Below, one piece after another: positions 34,927-44,365 of a stretch of 64,000 nucleotides of DNA. Location of the stretch: the NCBI RefSeq assembly GCF_004345615.1, contig NZ_SLWK01000002.1, positions 434,001-498,000 of the forward strand, read 5' to 3'. Made by a program: the position numbers and the translations under genes. The DNA comes from Natronoflexus pectinivorans. GTDB taxonomy: Bacteria > Bacteroidota > Bacteroidia > Bacteroidales > Marinilabiliaceae. Each line of letters starts with the position of its first letter. Position 1 is the stretch's first letter. The notes below the pieces were generated by a model. The model worked only from the letters and a program-made list of their open reading frames with translations. It had not been told where the DNA came from and searched no databases.

Positions 34927-36341
34927 TGATAAATATGAGTATGAAAAAAATGAGATTTTCGTTTATGAAATGCTTTTGCCGGATTAAATCCGTGAGACGA
35001 AGCCTCACGTTGTGGCTTGTTTTAGGACTTATGTTTCCGGCACTGAATTCAGCTGCCGGGAATGACGAAGTGTTGCCTTTAACACTCGATCGTGCCATTG
35101 AAATTGCTTTGTCCGAAAACCCGATGATAAAAATCGCGGATAGAGAAATAGAGAGAGTGGACTATTCTTTGCGAACTGCCAAAAATGCATTACTCCCTTC
35201 TTTAAATGCCGAAGGAAATTATTCACGTAACTTCAAAAAGCAAGTTATGTATCTTCCTGATGGGATATTTGGACCGGGGTCAGGTGGTGCAATGGAAATG
35301 GGATTTGATAACAGTTATACAGCTGGGTTAACGGCGTCGCTTCCATTGTTTTCGTATTCAATATATCAAAACATCCGATTGACTGAACACGATGTGGCTC
35401 TTGCCATTGAATCGGCCAGAGCTTCAAGGGTTAACATGGTGTCAGAGGTTAGGAAAGCTTACTTTGGTCTTTTGTTGGCAGCAGATTCTTATCGTGTCAT
35501 GTCTCAAAGCATGGAAAATGCTGAGAAAAATCTTGAAGATGTCCGAAATTTGTTTAATCAGGGCATGGTTGCGGAGTATGATCTTATTCGCAGTGAAGTT
35601 CAGGTACGGAATTTACGTCCATCTTTATTGCAGGCGCGAAATGGAGTACGTATGGCCGAGTTGATGGTACGCGTTCTATTGGGAATTGATGAGGCTGTGG
35701 TGATTGTAACGGAAGATGATTTAGAATCATACAATGAAGGAAGTTTATTGCAGACCAACAGTGCGGGTATGGATTTGACCAACAATCCAGATTTGCGTCA
35801 ACTGAATCTGGAAATTAATCGCATGCATACACAATTTCAGGTTGTGCGTGCTCAGCGCTTTCCTACTCTCGCTGCATTTGGAAATTTTCAATATATGACA
35901 CAAGCCAACGATTTTAGATTTGGTAACTATCAATGGGCTAATCCTATTATGGCTGGTCTTCAATTACAGATCCCTATTTTTAATGGTTTCTCTGTTCGCA
36001 ACCAGGAACAACAGGTATCAATTGGCATTGAGCAGATGCAAATGCAGATGGAATACATGGACAGAAATATTCAAATGCAGCTACAGAATGCCTATAATGA
36101 GATGGAAACAGCTTATGATCAAATTGAATCAAACCGCGAGGGAGTCCGACAGGCGGAGCGGGGCTATGTCATTGCACAAACTCGTTATCAAACAGGTTCA
36201 GGAACTTTCCTTGAGTTGAATGATGCCGAAATGGCACTCACACAGGCTCAACTTAACCTGAATCAGTCATTGTACAATTTCCTTACGGCTGAGTCGGAAT
36301 ATCGAAGAATTATAGGAATGGATAATGTTGCTATTCATTAG
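34926..36341 (+). CDS. TolC-family outer-membrane efflux protein
   Basis: 471 residues. The leader is long (about 45 residues), with a hydrophobic core TLWLVLGLMFPALNSAAG; a later in-frame ATG (residue 6 or 14) could be used instead. The rest is the duplicated OEP repeat of TolC-type channels: LTLDRAIEIALSENP at the start, long coiled-coil helices with 'YRVMSQSMENAEKNLEDVRNL' and a second GYVIAQTRYQTGSGTFLELN repeat near the end. It forms the outer-membrane exit duct for the downstream RND pump. Confidence 0.92.
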   Translation: MINMSMKKMRFSFMKCFCRIKSVRRSLTLWLVLGLMFPALNSAAGNDEVLPLTLDRAIEIALSENPMIKIADREIERVDYSLRTAKNALLPSLNAEGNYSRNFKKQVMYLPDGIFGPGSGGAMEMGFDNSYTAGLTASLPLFSYSIYQNIRLTEHDVALAIESARASRVNMVSEVRKAYFGLLLAADSYRVMSQSMENAEKNLEDVRNLFNQGMVAEYDLIRSEVQVRNLRPSLLQARNGVRMAELMVRVLLGIDEAVVIVTEDDLESYNEGSLLQTNSAGMDLTNNPDLRQLNLEINRMHTQFQVVRAQRFPTLAAFGNFQYMTQANDFRFGNYQWANPIMAGLQLQIPIFNGFSVRNQEQQVSIGIEQMQMQMEYMDRNIQMQLQNAYNEMETAYDQIESNREGVRQAERGYVIAQTRYQTGSGTFLELNDAEMALTQAQLNLNQSLYNFLTAESEYRRIIGMDNVAIH

Positions 36342-36379
36342 GGATTTATCATTAGAAGAATTTGAAATATAATTAATAA

Positions 36380-36406
36380 CTGTTCTGCCTCCAAGAGGCA
36401 GAACAG
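36380..36406 (+). promoter_or_regulatory. Intra-operon hairpin between TolC and adaptor genes
   Basis: A perfect 11-bp stem CTGTTCTGCCT/AGGCAGAACAG with a five-base loop but no T tract. It is more likely an RNA-processing or stability element, or a weak attenuator, than a full terminator. Confidence 0.5.
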
Positions 36407-36519
36407 AGCAAACTTCCGAAAATACTATGAGAGAGTCATACTTAACATACAGGGAACAAGGATTTTCCTTGTTGTACAGCCAAAAGGAGAATCAAACCTA
36501 TCAATTAAACAGTAAACGA

Positions 36520-37563
36520 ATGATAAAGAATGTAAGGCAGTTTTTTATACTGTCATCGGTGGTTATGTCCATGTTTGCGATGATGGCATGCGGAAGCAGT
36601 ACCGAAACTTCAGAAGATGCCGGTGACGAAAAGGTGTTGGTTAAAACGGAGCGGGTCGCAGTGCAACAAGTTGAGCAGCGCGATCAGTTTACGGGCAATG
36701 TGGAACCTTTTGAGAAGGCTTATATCAGTCCTGCAACTCCTTCCCGAGTTTCCAGGATTTACAAAGAAGTGGGTGATGCAGTACGAAAAGGTGAACTGCT
36801 TGTACAAATGGATGCATCCAATTATCGCCAGGCAAAGGCTCAACTTGACATACTTGAACGTGAGTTTGCCAGGCTTGATACCTTGTATAAAGTAGGGAGT
36901 GTTTCACAACAGCAGCTTGATCAATTAGCCACCGAATTAGAAGTTACCAGAACTGCCTTCGAAAATCTACAGGAAAATACTCAGTTACGTTCACCGATTA
37001 ATGGCGTTGTGACCGGAAGATTTTTTGAGAACGGAGAAATGTTCAGCGGCTCTCCCGTGGTGGATAATAGAGCAGCCATTTTAACTGTAGAGCAGATTAA
37101 TCCTGTTAAAGTGACGGTGAATGTGAGTGAGCAACATTTTCCCAGAGTTGATAAGGATTTAAATGTTTCGCTGGCTTTGGATGTTTACCCCGGAAAAACC
37201 TTTGATGGCTCTGTGCACTTAAAGTATCCAACCATCGATCCGGTTACCAGAACTTTTACCGTAGAGTTGCAGTTTCCAAACAGAGATCAGGTGATTCGTC
37301 CCGGAATGTTTGGCAGAGTAACCTTAGGTTTTGGAGAGTTTGAAAGAGTGGTTGCGCCAGACCTTGCTGTACTTCGACAACAAGGTACAAGTGAACGGTT
37401 TGTATTTGTAGTAGAAAACGGAAAAGCTGTAAGAAAAACAGTGAGAGTTGGACGCAGAATAGGTGATACTTACGAAATCATCAGCGGACTTACTGATGGG
37501 GAAGAAGTGGTAACCGCCGGACACTCCAGATTGTTGGATGGAACTTCCGTGAGATTTGAATAA
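36520..37563 (+). CDS. RND efflux periplasmic adaptor (membrane fusion protein), lipoprotein
   Basis: 347 residues from the ATG at 36520. An upstream in-frame ATG at 36427 adds 31 residues that would displace the signal peptide, whereas the chosen start yields lipobox AMMAC (Cys24). Order: barrel-sandwich half (VEPFEKAYISPATPSRVSRI), short helical hairpin, second lipoyl half (QLRSPINGVVTGRF), beta-barrel and membrane-proximal domains (EVVTAGHSRLLDG). It links the inner-membrane pump to the TolC-type duct. Confidence 0.92.
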   Translation: MIKNVRQFFILSSVVMSMFAMMACGSSTETSEDAGDEKVLVKTERVAVQQVEQRDQFTGNVEPFEKAYISPATPSRVSRIYKEVGDAVRKGELLVQMDASNYRQAKAQLDILEREFARLDTLYKVGSVSQQQLDQLATELEVTRTAFENLQENTQLRSPINGVVTGRFFENGEMFSGSPVVDNRAAILTVEQINPVKVTVNVSEQHFPRVDKDLNVSLALDVYPGKTFDGSVHLKYPTIDPVTRTFTVELQFPNRDQVIRPGMFGRVTLGFGEFERVVAPDLAVLRQQGTSERFVFVVENGKAVRKTVRVGRRIGDTYEIISGLTDGEEVVTAGHSRLLDGTSVRFE

Positions 37564-37599
37564 GTCTGGTTTATTCTGTCATTATAAAAATATAGAACC

Positions 37600-40500
37600 A
37601 TGAGGATATATGAAACGGCTGTTAAAAAGCCGGTTACTACAATATTGATATTCTTTGGGGTAGTGATATTTGGGCTCTATTCATTGCGATATCTGCCCAT
37701 TGATTTGTACCCCGAAATTGAACCACCCATTGTTACTGTTTTTACTTTTTACCAGGGTGCAAGTGCCATTGATATAGAAACAAACGTATCACGTTTGTTG
37801 GAGGATCAATTGAATACGGTTAATAATCTTAAAAAATTAACCTCTACATCCCGGGACAATATTTCCGTCTTGATGATGGAATTTGAATGGGGCTCAAACC
37901 TCGATGAAGCCACCAATGATATTCGGGATGTTCTTGGAAGGGCAGAGGCTTTTTTACCTGAAGACTCCGATAAGCCAATTCTTTTTAAGTTCAGCACCAG
38001 CATGATTCCAATCATGATGCTGTCGGCAACCGCTGAAGAGAGTTATCCGGCATTGACTAAATTGCTTGACGATGCCATTGTAAATCCTCTTAATCGGGTA
38101 GAGGGAATTGGAGCAGTATCACTTTCCGGAGGTCCTAAACGAGAGATCCAGGTGAATGTTGATCCCGGTAAATTGGAAGCCTATAATGTATCGGTTGAAC
38201 AGCTGGGAAATCTCATAAGGCAGGAGAATTTAAACCTGCCGGGAGGTACTTTGGATATCGGTAGTTTTTCATATCCCATCAGGGTAGAAGGCGAGTATAA
38301 AGGAGCCGACGAGATTGCAAATTTGGTTGTAGGGAATTTTGAGGGACGCACCGTAAGGATGCGTGACGTGGCTGTTGTAAAGGATACCATCGCCAAAATG
38401 ACCATTGATGAACGGAGCAACGGACGACAAGGTGCCAGAATCATCATTCAGCAACAATCGGGAGGTAATGCCGTTGAAATTGCCAAAGAGGTGAATGCCA
38501 TGTTGCCATCTTTAATGGAGTCGCTTCCTGCCGACGTAAAGCTTGATATGATTTTTGATACTTCTGAATTTATCGAAAACTCCATTAACAGTTTAGCTAC
38601 TACCATATTGTATGCCGGTATCTTTGTGGTTTTGGTGGTGTTGTTCTTCCTTGGAAGATGGCGAGCAACTTTCATCATCATACTCACCATTCCGGTGTCG
38701 CTTATTGTGTCGTTTATTTATCTTTATGTAACAGGCAATACTCTGAATATCATTTCTCTTTCATCCTTATCCATTGCCATTGGGATGGTGGTTGATGATG
38801 CCATTGTGGTTTTGGAGAACATCACTTCTCATATTGAGAAAGGCGCCTCACCACGTGAGGCTGCCATTTACGGAACCAATGAAGTGGGATTGGCTGTGGT
38901 GGCTACAACCCTCACAGTGGTGGCGGTTTTCTTTCCGCTGACATTGATCCAGGGGTTGAGTGGAATTATGTTTCGTCAATTGGGGATGATTGTGACACTG
39001 GTCGTAATTGTTTCAACTTTGGCAGCCTTAACGCTTACGCCCATGTTGGCTTCGCAAATGATGCGTGCACAGCCTCCGAGGAAAACGGGTGTAATAAAGG
39101 TGATTTTTGATCAAATTGAGAAGTTTCTCGGTTGGTTGGATGATATTTACGAGAATACATTGAAGTTTGCTGTTCGCCGTCGATGGCTGGTAGTGGTTTC
39201 TTCCGTTGGACTGTTTATTGGAAGTTTATTCTTATTACCAATTGTAGGTGTTGAGTTTTTCCCACCGGCCGATAATGCCCGAATGGAAGTGTCAGTTGAG
39301 TTGCCCATGGGCGTTGGGCTGGAAAAAACCAAGGTCGTTGCCAGACAGATAGAAAAAACTTTTCTTGAAAAGTATCCTGAAGTGGAGGTGATTTCAACCA
39401 GTGCAGGGGTGGCCGATGACGGAAATATTTTTGCTGCTTTTAGTGATAACGGCTCACACATCATCAATTTTACCATGCGAATGTCCCCCAGTACTGAGCG
39501 CGACAGGGATATTTATGAAATAGGTGATTTGATGCGCGCCGATCTCTCATCCATACCCGAAATTGATAATTTTAGAGTCGATCCTGGAGGAGGTGGTGGT
39601 GGACTGGGTAGTGGAGCCAGCACCGTTGAAGTTATTATTTCAGGTTTTGACCTCGATGTTACGGGTGATTTGGCTGACCAGATGGCCGAAGCCATGAACA
39701 ATATGGACGGTCTGAGGGATGTTGAAATCAGTCGGGACCGTTCAAGTGTGGAGTATCAGCTGGTTCTTGACAGGGAAAAAATGGCGTTGCATGGTCTGAA
39801 TACTTCACAGGTGGCCAATGCACTGCGCAACCGCATCCAGGGATTAACTGCTGCTCAGTTTCGCGAAGATGGTGAAGAGTACGACATTGTGGTGCGTTAC
39901 GATGAACAATTCCGCACTTCTCTGGCTCATGTCGAAAACATCATGATCCCGAACAGTCAGGGAGTCTTTATCCGATTAAGCGAAGTTGGTGGTTTGCAGG
40001 AATTTTTCTCTCCTCCATCCATCGAAAGAGAAAACAGGCAGCGTATCATTCGGGTTACGGCATCCATTTTCAATGCTTCACTTACCGACGTTGTAAGGGA
40101 TATTCGTGCCGAATTCGCGAAAATGGATGTGCCGGCCGGAATAGGAATGGATATTGGAGGAACTGTTGAGGAGCAACAGGAAGCTTTTGCAGATATTTTT
40201 CTATTACTTGGCCTGGTTATCATTCTTGTTTACATTGTCATGGCATCTCAGTTTGAGTCCTTGCGATCACCATTTATTATCATGCTAACGTTGCCGTTTG
40301 CATTCACCGGTGTGTTTTTGGCTCTGTTTGTTACCGGGCACACTCTTAATCTGATCTCTCTTATTGGTTCGGTGATGTTGGTGGGAATTGTTGTGAAAAA
40401 TGGTATTGTTTTGGTAGATTATACCAATCTGATGCGCGATAGAGGGTTGCAGTTAAAAGAGGCTGTTGTAACCGCCGGGAAATCCCGTCTCCGTCCGGTA

Positions 40501-40725
40501 CTTATGACAACATTAACAACTGCTTTGGCCATGATTCCTCTTGCCATGGGTATTGGTGAAGGTTCAGAAATCTGGCAACCAATGGGGGTTAGTATCATTG
40601 GTGGATTGATGTTCTCTACACTTATAACTTTGATATTAATTCCTGTGGTTTACACTCTGTTTGGAGCCAATCGTATGAAGCGTGAGCAAAAGCGTTTGGA
40701 ACTGATGGAGTTGGAACTTCAATAG
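37600..40725 (+). CDS. RND-family inner-membrane efflux pump (HAE1/AcrB-like)
   Basis: 1041 residues, full length. There are twelve transmembrane helices in two sets with two large periplasmic loops. The first helix follows MRIYETAVKKPVTTILIFFG. The proton-relay Asp pair is seen in IAIGMVVDDAIVVLENI, and the second half has LVGIVVKNGIVLVDYTN. A glycine-rich loop (PGGGGGGLGSG, about residue 665) is unusual but within loop variation. It exports drugs, bile-like detergents or other amphiphiles using proton motive force; substrate unknown. It starts 36 bases after the adaptor gene. Confidence 0.95.
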   Translation: MRIYETAVKKPVTTILIFFGVVIFGLYSLRYLPIDLYPEIEPPIVTVFTFYQGASAIDIETNVSRLLEDQLNTVNNLKKLTSTSRDNISVLMMEFEWGSNLDEATNDIRDVLGRAEAFLPEDSDKPILFKFSTSMIPIMMLSATAEESYPALTKLLDDAIVNPLNRVEGIGAVSLSGGPKREIQVNVDPGKLEAYNVSVEQLGNLIRQENLNLPGGTLDIGSFSYPIRVEGEYKGADEIANLVVGNFEGRTVRMRDVAVVKDTIAKMTIDERSNGRQGARIIIQQQSGGNAVEIAKEVNAMLPSLMESLPADVKLDMIFDTSEFIENSINSLATTILYAGIFVVLVVLFFLGRWRATFIIILTIPVSLIVSFIYLYVTGNTLNIISLSSLSIAIGMVVDDAIVVLENITSHIEKGASPREAAIYGTNEVGLAVVATTLTVVAVFFPLTLIQGLSGIMFRQLGMIVTLVVIVSTLAALTLTPMLASQMMRAQPPRKTGVIKVIFDQIEKFLGWLDDIYENTLKFAVRRRWLVVVSSVGLFIGSLFLLPIVGVEFFPPADNARMEVSVELPMGVGLEKTKVVARQIEKTFLEKYPEVEVISTSAGVADDGNIFAAFSDNGSHIINFTMRMSPSTERDRDIYEIGDLMRADLSSIPEIDNFRVDPGGGGGGLGSGASTVEVIISGFDLDVTGDLADQMAEAMNNMDGLRDVEISRDRSSVEYQLVLDREKMALHGLNTSQVANALRNRIQGLTAAQFREDGEEYDIVVRYDEQFRTSLAHVENIMIPNSQGVFIRLSEVGGLQEFFSPPSIERENRQRIIRVTASIFNASLTDVVRDIRAEFAKMDVPAGIGMDIGGTVEEQQEAFADIFLLLGLVIILVYIVMASQFESLRSPFIIMLTLPFAFTGVFLALFVTGHTLNLISLIGSVMLVGIVVKNGIVLVDYTNLMRDRGLQLKEAVVTAGKSRLRPVLMTTLTTALAMIPLAMGIGEGSEIWQPMGVSIIGGLMFSTLITLILIPVVYTLFGANRMKREQKRLELMELELQ

Positions 40726-40744
40726 AAATGAGAAGGTTATAACA

Positions 40745-40767
40745 CCCGATGACCTATGGTCATCGGG
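40745..40767 (+). terminator. Hairpin after the RND pump gene
   Basis: A perfect 10-bp stem CCCGATGACC/GGTCATCGGG with loop TAT is followed by TTATTC. The weak T tract suggests partial termination, letting some transcription reach the PG0541-like gene. Confidence 0.6.
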
Positions 40768-40814
40768 TTATTCAATCATTAGAAGATAATAGTCAGATTA
40801 AAATAGATTGTCAA

Positions 40815-41108
40815 ATGAAGGCAGTGTTTATAGCATATAATCAGGCTTTAACCGAAAAGGTAGAGTTTATTCTTGACCGAATGAAGATTCGGGGTTATAC
40901 CCGTTGGAACCAAGTCCAAGGGAGAGGGAGCGAAGATGGCGAACCCCACATGGGAACACATACCTGGCCGGCTCTTAATGATACAATTTTAACCATCGTT
41001 CCTGATGAAAAAGTAAAGGAGCTTATGGACACTTTGCGAAAGTTGGATTCTAAAACACAAATGCAAGGAATCCGAGCCTATGTTTGGAATGTTGAAGATT
41101 CTCTTTAG
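40815..41108 (+). CDS. PG0541-type transporter-associated small protein
   Basis: 97 residues from the ATG at 40815; an upstream ATG at 40749 lies inside the hairpin stem and is unlikely. The sequence (MKAVFIAYNQALTEKVEFIL, MGTHTWPALNDTILTIVPDE, KVKELMDTLRKLD) suggests a PII/CutA-like ferredoxin fold. It resembles the small proteins found next to RND operons in Bacteroidota (PG0541 of Porphyromonas). A role in sensing or tuning the pump is inferred from position only. It is the last gene of the efflux cluster. Confidence 0.7.
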   Translation: MKAVFIAYNQALTEKVEFILDRMKIRGYTRWNQVQGRGSEDGEPHMGTHTWPALNDTILTIVPDEKVKELMDTLRKLDSKTQMQGIRAYVWNVEDSL

Positions 41109-41163
41109 ATAGAGAATATTCATAGTTATTGTTTTGTTGTTGAGTGCAGTGATGTTTAATTTT

Positions 41164-41272
41164 AACCACATAAGGCACATAAGATTGAAACCACCATGTG
41201 CACAAAGAAGGACACAGATGTCACTAAGAACGCTTCGTGTACGTTGTGTAAATCTTTGTGAGCATTGTGGTT
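41164..41272. repeat. Imperfect palindromic intergenic element (AACCACA...TGTGGTT)
   Basis: About 110 bp with terminal inverted arms AACCACA and TGTGGTT, extended imperfectly inward (GGCACATAAG against CTTTGTGAGC). Short CACA(A/T)AG-like units are spaced along the left arm. It resembles dispersed 'AACCACAAAG...CTTTGTGGTT' palindromes that I recall from intergenic regions of many Bacteroidota and other bacteria. It lies at the converging ends of the PG0541-like and universal stress genes. Confidence 0.55.
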
Positions 41273-41401
41273 AGAAAACTACCAACCATAAACTCAAAAC
41301 ATTTCAACATTCCTTATCAACTCAAAACCATAAACTCTAACTCCTTTTAACCCTCCAACCGTGCCACCTTTCACCCTTCCAAACCATTACCTTTAAAAAT
41401 A

Positions 41402-42262
41402 TCACTTATTAACAATCAACACTGGAATGTTTCTGTCATGTGCGATCATTCTTTCCGCCACGCTACCAATTAAAAGGTCGCTGTCGTCTGCTTTGCCTTT
41501 ATTTCCTAAAATGATTAAATCAATGCTTTGGAATATGGCTTGATCGTAAATGGCTTTGGATATGTGCTGATCGCCTGCATTTACAATCAGGCAACTCTCT
41601 GAAATACCAGTTTTTTGTTTCAGTTTCTCAAACTTTTTTTCGACCTCTTTTTCAAGCATCTTTTCCAGTTCTTCCTTGTTTTTTACAAAAGGATAGTACT
41701 GCAGGCTCATTTTTAATGCGTGAACCGGAACCAACTCTGCATTTATCAGATTAGCACTTGTTTTGGCTAGTTTCAGCACTTTTTGGGTGTAATTCGAAAA
41801 GTCAATGGGAACCATGATTTTATGAATATCACCTCTGGCCATTTCAGTTACAAACAATGTGTTGTTGCTCAGTAGCCTAACCATTTTTCCTGAAAAAATA
41901 CCGGAACCATGTGAACCCGATTTCTTGCCAATTATAACCAGATCAAACGACTGTTCATCCATCCACTCAAGAAACGATTCCATTTCACCTCCTCCATGAA
42001 CATGTATTTTTATTTTTTCCTGACAATGTGGGAGGCAGTCGTTTTTGTACTCTTCAATCTCTTCGGCAATCATGTTTTCTATGGGTTGGTCAAGATCGGG
42101 ATACATTTCCAGAATTTCTTTGGGAAATTCTGTTACCTCCACAAAATGTACCAGGTGAATGGAATTGAAATGATGGCTTTCGTCCAGCCGTTTTGCATAG
42201 TTCAGTATAATGTTGTCCATTTCGGACATGTCGATTAATATGGCGATGTTTGCATTCTTCAT
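41402..42262 (-). CDS. Tandem-domain universal stress protein
   Basis: 286 residues, two Usp domains. The second (about 145-285) opens KIMVPIDFSNYTQKVLKLA and carries the full ATP-binding motif G-2x-G-9x-GS (LGNKGKADDSDLLIGS). The first is more degenerate (IAILIDMSE at the start, VIIGKKSGSHGSG). A cytoplasmic nucleotide-binding stress protein. It lies 84 bases downstream of the BCCT transporter on the same strand and is likely co-transcribed, which suggests a link to osmotic stress. Confidence 0.9.
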   Translation of the reverse strand: MKNANIAILIDMSEMDNIILNYAKRLDESHHFNSIHLVHFVEVTEFPKEILEMYPDLDQPIENMIAEEIEEYKNDCLPHCQEKIKIHVHGGGEMESFLEWMDEQSFDLVIIGKKSGSHGSGIFSGKMVRLLSNNTLFVTEMARGDIHKIMVPIDFSNYTQKVLKLAKTSANLINAELVPVHALKMSLQYYPFVKNKEELEKMLEKEVEKKFEKLKQKTGISESCLIVNAGDQHISKAIYDQAIFQSIDLIILGNKGKADDSDLLIGSVAERMIAHDRNIPVLIVNK

Positions 42263-42346
42263 TTTTCTGATGTTTTTGGTTTTCCATTAATGGAGAGCAA
42301 TTCATTAAGCATACGCGTAATGAATTCCGGGAACAGATGCTTCAAA

Positions 42347-43939
42347 CTATTTTTTTGTCTCTTTTTTAATTAATCGTTTGGCAATCATTCCGGCTATTTT
42401 CTTCTCATACGATTTTTTGTCTTCACTTTTGGATAAGTAGATGGTTCTTGCCATTTCCGATTTCAAGCCTTTGTTTAAACTATAAATCATAACCAACAAA
42501 ATAATGAGAAATGGGAGTCCGGTAGTAACTGCCGCTGTTTGCAGTGCCGTTAATCCTCCGCCTACTAAAAGTACTGCGGCTACGGCTCCTTCGGTGTTGG
42601 CCCAAAAAATGCGCTGGCCCACAGGTGCATCAAGTTTTCCGCCTGCCGTGATGGAATCAATTACCAATGAGCCGGAGTCCGATGAGGTGACAAAAAAGCT
42701 CATAACCAAAAGAATTCCAATAACTGAGGCAATGTTCGCCAATGGAAAATTCTCAAAAAAAACGAACAGTGCCGTTGACTCGTCTGCAATTATCCGTTCT
42801 CCCAAACCGGGAACAACACCTTTCAGGTCGAGCCATATGGCCGAGCCTCCAAAGGCAGTAAGCCATAAAAAGGTAATTAAGGATGGAACCAGAAGCACGC
42901 CAAAAATAAATTCCCGTATGGTTCTTCCTTTGGAGACTCTGGCAATAAACATGCCCACAAAAGGCGACCAGGAAATCCACCATGCCCAGTAAAACACTGT
43001 CCAGCTACCCTGCCATCCGCGGTCGCGGTAGGCCTCTGTCCAGGTGGAAACCATCAGTATTTCGTTCAGGTAATTTCCAATGTTTTGAATAAACGACTTA
43101 AATATGAACAGCGTTGGTCCTACAATCAGTACGATGAGAAGAAGGATGGCTGCAATTCGCAAGTTCCATTCACTCAGAAACCGAACTCCCTTTTTTATGC
43201 CGGTTACAACTGAAATGGTTGCGATTAACGTAATGCCTATAATAAGCAATACCTGCATGGTTACAGTATTTGGCGTGCCAAATACGTGATGCAATCCGCC
43301 GCTTATCTGTTTTACGCCTAATCCTAAGGATGTTGCCAATCCGAAAAGCGTTGCAAGCACAGCAAAAACGTCGATGATATTTCCAACAGGTCCGTTCACT
43401 CGTTTGCCAAGCAAAGGAAGAAATACGGAGCGTATGGTAAGGGGTTGTTTGCGGTTAAAAGCGAAAAAAGCCAGTGAAAGTCCCACCAGAGCATATATTC
43501 CCCATGCATGAAATCCCCAGTGCAGGAAGGTCAGATTCATAGCCTTTTCAGCCGATTCCAGTGTGCCACCTTCACCAAACGGCGGATTCATGTAGTGAAA
43601 AACTGGTTCGGCAACGCCCCAAAACAGGATTCCAATACCCATCCCGGCGCTGAATAACATAGCAAACCATGCAGGTGTTGAAAACTCTTTTTCGGCATCA
43701 TCTCCGCCCAGACGTATGTTCCCATATTTACCAAACCCTATGTATAAGCTGAATATGAAAAAAAAGTTGACTGCGATGATGAATAACCAGCCAAAATTTC
43801 CGGAAATGGCATTTTGAGTATTTGAAAATATCTCTGCCATGGGTTCTCCCACAATCAACGTTATGGCTATAAACAATACAATCAGGATGGTTGCCGGCCA
43901 AAAAACAGGTCCGTGAATATCAAAGTATCTGTTTTTCAT
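42347..43939 (-). CDS. BCCT-family betaine/choline/carnitine transporter
   Basis: 530 residues, twelve predicted membrane helices. The glycine-rich motif of helix 3 reads GMGIGILFWGVAEP (from Gly99), like the Na+/betaine symporter BetP. The family Trp box is present as FYWAWWISWSPFVGMF. No long C-terminal osmosensor extension is seen beyond a short basic tail (KRLIKKETKK). It should import glycine betaine or a similar compatible solute, as expected for a marine or saline organism. Confidence 0.92.
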   Translation of the reverse strand: MKNRYFDIHGPVFWPATILIVLFIAITLIVGEPMAEIFSNTQNAISGNFGWLFIIAVNFFFIFSLYIGFGKYGNIRLGGDDAEKEFSTPAWFAMLFSAGMGIGILFWGVAEPVFHYMNPPFGEGGTLESAEKAMNLTFLHWGFHAWGIYALVGLSLAFFAFNRKQPLTIRSVFLPLLGKRVNGPVGNIIDVFAVLATLFGLATSLGLGVKQISGGLHHVFGTPNTVTMQVLLIIGITLIATISVVTGIKKGVRFLSEWNLRIAAILLLIVLIVGPTLFIFKSFIQNIGNYLNEILMVSTWTEAYRDRGWQGSWTVFYWAWWISWSPFVGMFIARVSKGRTIREFIFGVLLVPSLITFLWLTAFGGSAIWLDLKGVVPGLGERIIADESTALFVFFENFPLANIASVIGILLVMSFFVTSSDSGSLVIDSITAGGKLDAPVGQRIFWANTEGAVAAVLLVGGGLTALQTAAVTTGLPFLIILLVMIYSLNKGLKSEMARTIYLSKSEDKKSYEKKIAGMIAKRLIKKETKK

Positions 43940-44132
43940 CTGTAGTTTCTTTTGAAATAAACAATTGCATTATCGAAATCTACAAAATTTCATTCAATAT
44001 TGCTATCAATCTGCATTTCTTTTGCAAAGAGATTAGGCAGTGTTTTCACAACCATAAAGCGAAAACTGTAAGATGGATTTTTTATAGAGGGGATGATCAA
44101 ATTTAGAGACATTGAAACATGACACGTTTTTT

Positions 44133-44217
44133 CATAAAAAAAAGGACAGATTCGAAAATCTGTCCTTTCCCCTTAAATCAGCCTTTGTTAACCAAATCCA
44201 AATCTATGAAAAAAAAT
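44133..44217 (-). ncRNA. Candidate small RNA A (minus strand)
   Basis: On the minus strand a consensus -7 box TATATTTG (44231-44224) is followed by about 75-85 bases and then a perfect 11-bp hairpin AAAGGACAGAT/ATCTGTCCTTT with a run of U. No gene reads into this terminator from upstream on that strand, so a short untranslated transcript is the simplest explanation. No -33 box is evident. Confidence 0.3.
44141..44168 (-). terminator. Minus-strand intrinsic terminator A
   Basis: Perfect 11-bp stem with a six-base loop; on the minus strand U residues from the stem plus a following run make eight consecutive U. On the plus strand it is followed by CCCC, so it reads minus. Confidence 0.7.
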
Positions 44218-44287
44218 CTACTACAAATATATGCTCTAATTCGGTGAAAATCTTTGAAATGAGGTTAATTAAACTTAATAATCACAC

Positions 44288-44365
44288 AAAAAAGAAAGGA
44301 TGACATCTTTCGATGATCATCCTTTCATAAAAACCGACTAACTAAATTCAGGTTTTTATTAAATC
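44288..44365 (-). ncRNA. Candidate small RNA B (minus strand)
   Basis: It has the same layout as candidate A: GATATTTG (one mismatch to TAnnTTTG, 44379-44372), about 40 bases of AT-rich sequence, then a 14-bp hairpin with one bulge and six U. The two units share ATATTTGTA at the 5' side and GAAAGGA at the base of the hairpin. Confidence 0.3.
44294..44326 (-). terminator. Minus-strand intrinsic terminator B
   Basis: GAAAGGATGA/TCATCCTTTC plus inner CATC/GATG with one bulged base and a TTTC loop. It is followed on the minus strand by six T (44293-44288). Confidence 0.7.

Noticed and set aside
42504-42992. 162-codon open frame on the plus strand inside the BCCT gene
   Set aside because: It is antisense to a well-supported membrane transporter, has low-complexity Pro/Thr/Ser-rich content typical of mirror frames, and lacks a ribosome site.
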